From Gadus chalcogrammus (Eukaryota > Chordata > Actinopteri > Gadiformes > Gadidae): DNA of 64,000 bases. The position numbers and the translations under genes were made by a program. Below the pieces are notes generated by a model. That model was not told the DNA's origin, did no database searches, and saw only the letters and a list, made by a program, of their open reading frames with translations. Below are positions 35,601 through 47,400 of this stretch, one piece after another. How positions within the stretch are numbered: position 1 is the stretch's first letter; the number at the start of each line of letters is the position of its first letter. The DNA is taken from NCBI RefSeq assembly GCF_026213295.1, contig NC_079419.1, forward strand, positions 23,086,318 to 23,150,317, written 5' to 3'.

Positions 35601-38600
35601 AAGCTACTAATGGACACCATAATGCTACAATATAGGAACAGGAAGATGATAATTATGGAGATCATGTTTAACCTATATAGGAACACATATTAGACCAATA
35701 AAGAAACAGGAGGTTGAAAGCGACGGAACACCAGGCGAGTTTCAGATGAGGCATGCGGCTTCGTTTGCCATGCGTCAGAATGCATTCTGGGATGAAAAAC
35801 GTCAGAAATACCTGTGATAACTTCCGATACGACGAGTCACCTGGCAGGTAGTTTCAGGAAAACAACTTCCGCTTGCTTTTCTGGGCACTCAAAAAAGTGC
35901 GGACAAAAGCCCTCAACATATCAAAACGTTGCCCTGGTTGGTTGGAATTACCACGTGGAATTTCCAACGTGAGAAATTACATAACTCCTTTCAGAGAGGC
36001 GTGCCTGGTGCCCTCTCCCAAACTACGCATATTAAAAAGAGACGCTTTTGAACTTTCACTTCATCGATCATCATGTATTTTTTAATTTTGAATGAGGGGC
36101 TGGAGATTGTATGAAACTACAATTGGCGACCAAAATCCCTTGGTTGCAGAAAATTCAGCACCTTTGCTCCTCCATCAATAAAGGGACATCCAATGCGTCA
36201 AATTCGTCTGCTATGAAGAACGCAAGCGCAAATTGGTATGCCATCCTCCTTGTTGACGAGAAGTTCACCTGTGTCCGCCTTGACGTGATGGGAATTTGAA
36301 GTGATTATGATGAGTTCCGCCGGATCTTCTCAAGTCTCGTTGATAAATGCGGTCCAATGCAGACGATCTGAAACTCGCCTACCATATTAGACCAATAAAG
36401 AAACAGGATGTGGATGGTGACAGACACCATATTAGACCAATAAAGAAACAGGAACTGGTTGGTGACGGACACCATATTAGACCAATAAAGAAACAGGAAA
36501 TGGATGGTGACACTGTACCAGACAGCCTGTCCCCCATAGTCACAGCATCAGCAGGTGATTAGGTGCTCACCTCTTGGCTGCTGTAGGACAGTTCCTTTCA
36601 TCATGTCGATGCTGGTGACTGAGCTGCAGGCTCTGCGGCCCTCATGCCTCATACATCGTCTCTCTGTTGTGTCTCTCCGGCCCTCTTCTGTTTTTGATGA
36701 TGGCGGCGTTAATGACACACTCAACATACTGCCGGTCCTGATTCTCCCCAATTATTTTTCCTGCTGATTTTTTTTTGGGAGTCTCGTGCCAGTGATTTGA
36801 GTGCCTCCCATGAGGGCTATGGAGAGGGTACGTGGAATCAGAGTGTGTCAATGACAAGAGGATGGGGATGAGAGAGATACAGGGAAGGAACAAAGATGGA
36901 TAGTTAACAGAGAGAAAGAGAGTTAGAGTCAGTAGGAAAGAAACAGTCACAGATTGGGAACAAGAGAGAGAGAGAGAGAGAGGGAGAGAGGGAGAGAGGG
37001 AGAGAGCGATAGAGACAAGGAGAGGGAGAGAGAGAGTGAAAGACAGGGAGAGAGAGAGACAGAGTGAAAGACAGGGAGAGAGAGAGACAGAGGGAGAGAA
37101 AGAGAGAGTGAGAGTGAGAGAGAGCCCATGTGTGCCCAAAATGTTCCCATAATGGCTCCAAGAGGTCTGAGGGCAGTGTTCATTTTGACGTGTGCAAGAA
37201 GATGGCAGAGATTTGAAGAGCAGAATCGTGACATGGCCTCACCATTAGCTGAGGTCAAACAAGACCTCTGGAGATTGCTTGGTTTACAAGTTGTGGTTAC
37301 CGTATTTTCCGGACTATAAGTCGCGGTTTTTTTGTAGTTTGGCTTGCCCTGCGACTTATATTTCGAAGCGACTTATATGCCAAAATTGTGCGTACATAAT
37401 CTTCGGCCGCAAGATGGCACCGTCATTCATTAGGCCTACAACTGAACGCTGCAAGCCTACTGCACCACCGAATAAATTATATTCTCGTCGTCATCGTCCT
37501 CAATGTCCTCCGGTTCAACCAAAGCTACCCCAGCCTTAGCTGCAATGTTGTGCAACATAGCTGTCACACATATCACAGCGCATGACTTGGCCGGCGAAAA
37601 CTGGAGCCCTCCGCTGGACACCCCCCGATCGTGCGCTCAGGTTTAGGACCGCGGCGCATACGCGTCCGGTGGAATCCCGGTGTCACTGAATTCGGTATAC
37701 TCTCAGAACTACGAGTGGGACTGACACACCTATATTGCTATTGCAATTTTATTCAGTCTCTCCAGACTAAACGTTCTTGTTTAAATGTTTACAAATAAAT
37801 GCGACTTATACACCGATGCGACGTATATATGTTTTTTTCCTCGTCATGGAGCATTTTTTGACTGATGCGACTAATACTCGGGAGCGACGTATAGTCCGGA
37901 AAATACGGTACATTTGCATTAATGTCATTTTATGACATAACACAAGTCATGTAACTACACAGTGTGGTGAGGGTGAGGGGTTAAGGTTAGGGAATATGCA
38001 CAACAGTGAGTTCCACACTGGGGTAGAGTGAGGGTGGCACAACACACCCTTAGAATGATGAAGCACGATGAGCAACTCTGATGTGAATCTCATTGTGGCC
38101 ACCCTCACATCATCTAGTAACACGCCGAATTAAATTAAGAAAATGCAGTAGTAATTGCAGTTAGATTGTTTTTAGTAAAATTAACAATATCTAGGCCATT
38201 TGCTACAATATCCACTGAGATAGACGATGAAAATTACCCCTTCACACGACACAATTAGATAGACAAATACACGACCAACGATCACAGCAGCATGCTACGA
38301 TATGCCTCTGAGATTAGGCTTTTGTCTGGCTACTTAAAAAACTAATCAGCGACTGGAAAATGATGACAAAATAGTGTACTGTGGATACTTGTTTACAGTT
38401 AGTACCGTTAGCATAGCTTATATAGATATATCACTCACACTAATTCACGCTAATTAGACTGGAACGTGATACCTTCGTAAAAAACACAGAATGTGGATCT
38501 TCATTATCCGGTTAACTAAACAAACTTGAACCTCATCATTTTATTGGCTTGACAGAGATGGGCATAGTTTTATCTGTAGTTATTGTGCCTGTCACCTGTC

Positions 38601-39795
38601 ACTCACTGAGAAGACTAATCAGATAGATGGTAACATCACAACAGATTATAAAGTAAATGTTCTTCTTCTTGGTTGTTTTATTTGCTGATTAACTCATGTC
38701 ACCATTCACAGCATCTCTTAGTAGAAAAAGGCCAGGTTTTATTTCATGCGCTGCAGATATTTGAAAAATGACGTAAAGCATTACCCAAGGTGAAAAAACA
38801 AGATTTATTGTATGAAAACATATAAAACACGTTGACACAACTTATTGCATGTATTTATCCTTGCAGTAGAATATAGAGAGGGTTGGCTCCTTAAAGGTTT
38901 CTTCAAAACTCGCCGTGCACAGCAGTTTACGATCATTAAACAGTCTGATGTATTCAGATATCACAACATGCTGCGGTTTAATCTCTTAAACACCAAAAAA
39001 TCCCCCCTTGAAATTGAGAAGATAACAATGCCGCTTAATGCAAATTTGAGCTATAGAAAATCCACCGACAGTCGCAAGAAGCAGTCTCAACCTTAATGTC
39101 TCACGAAACCCTTCGAAATGATGACGCCTTGGCTGCCTGATTCACATGTGCAGCACAACACGCTTGTATATGTTAACATTCCAGGCATGAATTCCAAGAA
39201 TTGCATACACAAAATACAACATTTGAATTGCTGATGAGTTCAAGGGGTTGATATCTTATTTGAACCCACCGATTCTATCTAGTCCTCCCTATAATGAGGA
39301 GACTCCCCTAGGGAGATGAATTCTGTCAAACAACAGGTTGGTTGTTCTCCTCCTACCATGTATCATCAGCATAATGAGACATAAGGAGGTGAGGAAGGTT
39401 CCGCCACCTGCGGCCCTTTATATATCAAAAAAATCACCAGTCTCCTTCAGGTCATGTTTTACTCATGTGTGTTCATTTGCATGTGTGCCTGTGTGGGGCT
39501 GTTGTTTCTTCGCAGGGAGTTTGGTCGATGGAAGGTCAACAGTCTGGCGCTGGAGAAGTCGGGCGGCTTGGGGGGGCGGGGGGCTCCCGCGCCGCCCCTC
39601 GACCCTGAGTTTGCGCAGGCAATCCGCCGGTTGGGTCGGCGGCCAAGCCTCCAGACCATCACCGACAACATCATCAGGAAGTATGGGACGCACATCATCC
39701 TCTCGGCGACACTCGGAGGTACAGCGCAGACACTCTCAGGATTTGTTTGTGTTTCTTTTGAATGTGTGTATTTTTGTGTGTTTCTTGTTTATCTT

Positions 39796-39826
<31 letters not shown>

Positions 39827-41262
39827 ATGTGTGTGTCTATGTTTCTTCGTGTGTGTGTGTATCTTTATATGTGTGTGTTCATGTGTTCGTTATTTTGTGT
39901 GTGTGTGTTTGTGTGTGTGACTCACATGGTATGAATCAGTCATTGTATCTAGACATTAATTGTAGGCCTATGGTTAATTAGACTGAAAAAGGTTAGCTCA
40001 AGGCTTCAATGAAACCACTATCTTTCTTTAGCTTGTGTCTTTTACAGACAAAATTGGGAGGTTCACTTAGCTCATTTTGATTTCAACATTGCACATTTTA
40101 ATGACCACATTTAAATGTCACAATGACTACTGAATCCTGAATCCCGCCTCGGTACACTACCGTTTCTTGTAGCTCTTAAAGGTGTCCCAGGGGCTATGTC
40201 GCCTTTTGCTAATAATTATTAAGTGACAATTAAAAGATTTTTTAAGAGAGCCTGATTATCTGCCCTAAGTCATCTCATTACCACAAAGGAGTTTGACTGA
40301 TTGAAACCGTCTTATCACACGCTTCCACGTCGGTCGCGCCGCAGCACTGCAGCACCACCGCGCTGGGCTAAGGCCCAGTATGCTAACCAGGCCGTGACGG
40401 CGTCTGCTCTCCACCATCTACCTAGGGGAGGAGTCTCTGACCATATTTGTGGACAAGAGGAAACTGAGCCAGGAGTCTTCGTCGGCAGGAAGTGAGTTCA
40501 CCGGCGGTGGGCACGGGGTCAACACCACAGGTCCCGTTACCCTGGAGACCTTGTATCAGCTGGCCGCCTCCTACTTTACGGACAGGGAGAGCACCTTGCG
40601 CAGGCTGCACCACCTCCAGATCGCATCGACCGCCATACGGGTACGTGAGGGGAGGGTGTAGATGTTTGCTCTGAGGACTTCAGACAGTGCTCATGCTGCA
40701 GAACGGGACGTCATATTTTCCAGATAAAATGGGCATGAGAGTACGGCTGTTCCAATGTGTAGCATTTATTTGGTAGTTGTGCACTAGCAGGTTTTTAAAT
40801 CACAATATAATGTTCTCTATCTTCATACCTCAAGAGGCTTCTCCTGCAGACTATTGAAACTAAATGTTCTGCTCAATAACACCAGACAAAGGGTGTTGTG
40901 TACATGGGGGGAATGAACCTGCTTCACTTTATGAACTGCAGAGTTTCTGGTGTGAAAGGAGGCAGTGGGAGAAGTGGAACAGAAAAGTAGTTTGCTCGTC
41001 CTATATCATCTCTTTTATCGCTCGACACCCGTTTTAGAGTGCACGCATTAGTCACTTTGAGGGGGATACCTGGATGCTGTACTAAATAGCCAGTGATAGG
41101 GACAAGTGTTCGCACCCAGCCAAGAGTGTGTTCCTACAGTTTAGGGCCATGCATCAAAATGATGGATTTGTAATATTATTCCATTAATTTCTGAGCAAGC
41201 TTGGCTTCCAGTCATTAGTGGTGTTGCTGTCTGTGTGCGTTTATGTATGTGTGTGTGTGTGT

Positions 41263-41353
<91 letters not shown>

Positions 41354-41435
41354 TGTGTACACAAATGCAAATGTGTGTGGGTGTGTGGCGGTGGAGCGAG
41401 CATGTATGTGTGTGTGCTTGCGTACACATCTGCGC

Positions 41436-41467
<32 letters not shown>

Positions 41468-44400
41468 CTGTGTGTGTTTGTGTGTCGATGTGTGCACGTG
41501 TGCATGCATGTGGGTATTTGAGGAAAGAGTTTACAAAGATTGGAGAGGGAAGAGGAAAAGATAAGGATTCTATATCCGTTATTGTAAATTATTGCACAGG
41601 TCTTCTCAATGCCGTGGAACGCGCCGTTCACTTGCATGGGCTCTTCACAACTTCCGGCGGTGAATTATATTTGATAATTCAACGTTGCTAGGTATAATTG
41701 ACGGCTGTCAAGGAAAACAAAGGATTTTTTGCCTCCTAATGACGTCGTTGGTACCGCTGCGCGTCGTGTCCTGTTCGCCCTGTCGGGGCTTATTTTCCCG
41801 ATAATGACCGGCGTTCTATACATTATCCCTTACATAACCATCTGTTATGTAGATGATAATTCAATAAAACAGGAGCCAATCAGTTGAAGTCCAAACTGAA
41901 ATCATTAAGGATATTTCAGGCAGTGGATTTAGATTTTGTTCTAAGTTTTGATCAGACCACATTAATCCACCTCAGCACACAAGCACTTCTAATGACCCAG
42001 CTCATGAGGGTTCCTTTGGACTGATTCCATCCAACATTTGAGTGGACTTTGCATGATTTAATTCCTTCGGTAGGTGTACTTGTTGAGACCTTCTTGAGTT
42101 CTTTCCTGATATACCCTTGATGAGATGGTTAGAGTTACATTTTTGAAGGAATAATTTCATACACTGCCGTTTATATCTATACATATGCCGTATAGATCTA
42201 AGAATTGATTTTGGTTACGAATACACCACTTTGACTCTGGCTTTGCATTTGCATTGGATTCATTACACAAGTGTGGAGGCCATATGTAATGGTACAGATG
42301 CCAGCAGCAAAACCATCACCATACATTTTAAATATTTTGCCCGTAGGTGACCGAAACAAGAACGGGGCCTCTTGGATGTAGTAACTATGACAACCTGGAT
42401 ACGGTGAGCTCGGTGCTGGTGCACAGTCCGGAGAACAAGGTTCTGCTTCAAGGTACACTTCACGTTCTAAAGTGCAGGAGGGAAACACAGTCAATTTACT
42501 TTGTTTGCCTTTGTGAGCTGCGGCAAAAGAACAACAAAACCCTCTTGTTCATATAAATGACTGCGGTCACAGAGAGACACTCAGAGCCCCTGTGTTTAAC
42601 GCTGAGATATAGATATACCACACTTGTCAAAACAACAATAATGCTATTTTATTTATGGGTAGTGCAGAAAGTCATTGCAGCATTGTAATATAATTTTTTT
42701 GTTTGTGTGCGATATACATTTTTATGCTTTTCGACAATAATTTATCAAAGGTTGTTTTTATGTCTCTACAGGTTTATAATAAGAAAATAATTTCTTAGCT
42801 CTATGTTTGCATTGCATCATAACATTTGTAGTACATGTATCGGATCATAACCTGTCGCATGCATCATCAAAGTCTTTACAATACACAAACCGATTCCTAT
42901 CAAAGGATATATCAACATTTGTCCTGTCAAGACAGACCTAAACCTTAACCTATGATCCAGCTCTGAAAAGGAGTTTAGAGTACTGAATCCAGAGCAGACT
43001 GGATACAGAGTAGCGGCTAGGTTGGCTAGGTTTGATACACAATGTCTGCAGCGACATTGTGTATGAAACTTGGGAGACTGGGAACATTTTCAGTTATGGA
43101 GATGATACGGCATTATTCATGTCTTTCGCCAAATGGCTTAAGCCATATCACTGAATTTGTCAAGGGCATCAATCCTATTAACATGTTCTGTAGAGAAAAG
43201 CTGTCAAAAAAATAAAGTTGAATTAGATGAAGTCAGACCCAGTTGAATTCCTGTCCATCAGGAATGCAGATGGTCCTGCCACCCTACCTGAGAGGGCGCT
43301 TCATCCAGGCTGCCCTCAACTACATCGGCTGCAAGTCTAGAGGCCAGTTCGTGTGCCGGGCCAGTGACTGCTGGTGCCAGTGCAGCGCGGCCTTCCCCCA
43401 GTGTAACTGTCCCCTGGCGGACCTGCAGGCCCTGGAGGCCAGCCTGCGGGGGATCAGGGACGCCTGGACCCTCAGCAACCTGGAGTTCCAGCAATCTGGT
43501 GGGTCGATGATGGGGATCTCAATGCACATCGTTCAATGTGTGTGCGGTGATTTAGCACTTTTTTTGACTTCGTACATCGTTAAATGTTTAATATTATTTC
43601 ATTTAGTAATGTGACTAACTGACTTTGAAGGGTGGCTGAGAAAGCGTACAATACAATTAGAACAACTTGACAGAGTGCAAAGTAGCTCAGGGTTAGTTGA
43701 CATTCAGGAGGTGCACTGAGGTAGGGCTTTTAACAGTTTATATAGTGCTTTTCAAGTCCCCAAAGCGCTTTACAGTGGGGGGGGGACCTCACTAAAAACC
43801 ACCCTCAAATATGTTGGGGACCCCCATCCAGCTTTGTAAGGCCAAAAAAAGCTTTGGCTTTCACTTTCTTTAGTACACAGACCTGCTGTGAAATAGTGCA
43901 TTCAATTGTTTTGGCTTTAGTTCAATACAACTTGAGAACACTTAGAATGTTCTTGTTGATACGGCGGTTTAAGTGTGTTCTTCCACATTTCCACTAGTCA
44001 TGGCAGGTCCTTGCAGGTATACAATACAGTTTAAATGCCACCCTGTCATATAAATTCGAATCAAATTCAATAAGGGTTAGGGTTTTTATTAAAATGGTTG
44101 GTAACACATTGAGGTTTGTGTCAAAATAAGAAACGTCATTGACACAGCACATCAAAAGTATGGATGTTTTTCTATTTTCTAATATTAAACCACAGTTCTC
44201 CCTCTTGTTTTGAGGGCATGAAAGTCACTCATCCCTAATTAAGCATGTTGTGAACAGTCTATCTCGTGCCAGAAGTGAAAGGGAGCATAACTTTGTTCTC
44301 CCTCCTGGTGGAAATCGGCAAACCTAGAAATTGAAAAGAAATAACGATGGCATGTTGCAATTATTTATTCAACGTATTGATCCTATTAAATTTTCTAGGA

Positions 44401-47400
44401 CAAACAAACAAACAAAGAAATTGACAGATTTTTGGATAACACTCAGCGGCTCCTAGCCAGCAACTTTACTTATTCATGTTCATTCTTTCTTCCCCCCCAC
44501 CTCCCCCCCCCACACCCACTTCATGAAACCAGACGAGTTCCAAGGCTTTGTGGGAAACTTGCCAGCCCATCATGCTGTAAACACTACCGTGGTGGAGCAG
44601 TTGTGGAGATCGAATGCCGGCCTACTGCAGCGCTACAGACACCTCAAGGCTAGCGGCGATCAGCTATTCAGTAAAGCGCGGCGCGCGGCTAACAAGCTCT
44701 TCAGCCTCAGCAAGAGGTGCCGAAAGCAGCCAAGAATAGTCCTTCAGAGGGAGAGGTAAGATACCCACGTGGGAGAGAGAACTCCAAGCTGAATGTAGTC
44801 ACCTTAATATAAGCAAAAATGCTAAATGTCTGTCAAAGAATGTTCTGTGTGAGTGAGTCTCGTTAACGAGGGAAAATGGAAAAAGACACAACAAGAATAC
44901 AAGGAGCAATAAAATAATAAAGGCATTTGATGTGCAAATATATATGATGCTTTGTTGTTGAAAGTCCGGCATGTTTGACGCCTCCTCTTCTCTAGATAGC
45001 TTGAGGGGAGTGCGAATAGTCCAAAACTTAACATTGACCAGAAGTAAACAACTCCAAAACAAAACCTTATATGAGAGAGAATGCCCCCTTATTAGAATAC
45101 ACCTCCAGAGTAGTTGGATTAGATGAGGTGAAATGTGCAGATGGTGAAAGGTTGGTCTGACACACCAAGGATAAAACCTTTAACCGAGACCGACTGGCTG
45201 GCTAGTCTAGCTGCCCTGAGGGCATAATCAAACAGCCCAGTCTGAGTCAAAACATTTTATTTATCCATCATTTTTTCACTATACACAACTTCTTAGCTCG
45301 GGGCTCGTCAAGACCGTATAACACCCATTCACACTTTCTTCCATTTTGGACTGTGGGCTGCTACAGATCCATGCTAAATCTGTTATGGAAACGGACAGAA
45401 ACACCTGAGAAAAAAAGCTGTGTTTTTCCAGTGCACAATCCAATTACAATCTTATACCTCATGTATTTGACTAACTAAAGGGATTTTGAGAGAAGTTTTG
45501 ATTGATGAATCCTTTTCGATTTTCGTATCTTGTTATATGTTATGATCTGTATTTATTTGCACTGAAAGCATTTAGTTGCTTCAAATGCAAGAAATACTTG
45601 GAACAACCGACACAGCAAATTTACAAGCAGAAATATGAACAAGAACAAACAAGAGTGTGTGCGCACAAGCTCAGGCACTAAACATCAACCCATCTGTGTC
45701 ACTCTACGAGAATTCAGAAGATACAGATTTAGCATTTTATATTGCTTTGGTTCTGCTGAGCTGTAGAGTCTGGCATTTCATTGCAGGCACACTTACTGTT
45801 CTAGTAAGGACATTTAAATAGAAATAAAATGTTAGATTATGTCACAAGATGAGTTAGAAACGCCTATACTGTACCCGATATGTACTACAATGAAGTCCTT
45901 TATCAAATGCAATTATACAAAGTAACTTGCAGTCATTTTGTGTCATTAGTGAGCTTTGCGCTATATAAATCTGCTATATACATCTGCTCTATAAATCTGC
46001 TATATAAATAAAGTTGACCAGACTTTGTAGGAGCCATATTTTAAGAAAGCTGAAAGAATATAGTTTAAATAATTATTGTATTATTTTACATATTTAGCTT
46101 CATTTTTAGTTAGTCAGCAACATTAAGGTATTGCATACTTAGCAATCACAGCCGTTCTAATATTCAGTATGACAGCACGACCATCAGTGTCTTGCTGCTT
46201 TTAAAAAACTGTTCTACAAGAACCATTCATGAGGTAACCATAATTAGTGACAACTGATTATTATTTATTTGATCACTTATTTTCCTTCGTCCACATAAAT
46301 TGTTCCACAACCGGACACTGACTGGGACTGGTGCAATTTTTTTTTTCTTGCACTCATATATTCACAATTTGTGTGAATATATTAGCTTTATATTTGTAGA
46401 ATATGCCAGCCATGACAGTTAGGATTTAAAAATATATATAGCACCATTGATGTTCATTGACTGCAGTGTTACACATTTATTGTTACGTTGGAGAATTTCT
46501 TTGGTTGGAGACTCATTGGTTCTTGTGGGCATATCTGGTGTTGATTTTTAACAAGATGACACTATAAGCAGGAAGCATAGAATACACACCCCAAACTGTG
46601 GTTTTGTGCCTGTTCCCCCAGGTCTCTGCGCTACTGGCTGAACCACGTGCTGTCCCTCCTCTACTGCAGTCAGAACAACCAGGTGGGGGTGTACAGCGAG
46701 GCCAGCCACAGCTGCTCCTGCCCCCACCAGCCCTCCTCCTGCCAGGGCCCCGTCCCCTGCTCCCTGGGCGAGGGCCCCCTCTGCACCTCCTGCTCCGCCG
46801 AGAACCGCACGCGCTGCTCGGCCTGCAACGCCGGCTTCACCCTGACCCAGGGCACGTGCCGGCCGGCCGTGCCCGACCCCACGGAGCCCTGCCTGGGCCT
46901 GGAGAGCGACCGCGACCTGCAGGACCTGGAGCTGCACTACCTGCTCCAGCGCGGCGACCCGCACATCATGCTCCACGGCGTGTTTGTCAGCAACGACGTG
47001 CGCCTCGACGCCTGGTTCGACCCGTCCTGGAGGAAGCGCATGCTGCTCACGCTCAAGAGCAACCGGGTCAAGTCCAACCGGGTGCACGTGCTCCTGGGCC
47101 TGGCCGTCACGGTGTGCCTCACCCGCAACAGCACCGTGGAGCCCGCCTTCTCCCTGTTCGTCAACCCCTTCGGCGGCAGCCACTCGGAGAGCTGGACCAT
47201 GCCCATCGGCCAGCACGGCTACCCCGACTGGGAGCGCACCCGGCTGGAGACCCCGTCGGACTGCTACAACTGGACGCTGACTCTGGGGAACCGCTGGAAG
47301 AGCTTCTTTGAGACGGTGCACTTCTACCTGCGGAGCCGGGCCAGGGAGGCCGGGATGGCGGGGGCCTCGGCAGCCGGGACACCCGGAGGGGGCAGTGGGG

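Larger units (their letters stand above)
35564..37297 (+). other. brinp3 intron 1: unit repeats and GA-rich tract
   Basis: A unit with ATTAGACCAATAAAGAAACA occurs once near 35692 and three times in tandem at 36383-36512. Looser relatives lie near 34040 and 35610. The 35720-36370 stretch between has no recognised origin; its short frames carry no known domain. A GA-rich tract runs 36908-37120. Confidence 0.5.

Noticed and set aside
46598..47311. 237-residue plus-strand frame overlapping brinp3
   Set aside because: A shifted frame of brinp3 exon 7 made open by high GC; Pro/Arg/Ala-rich without domains.
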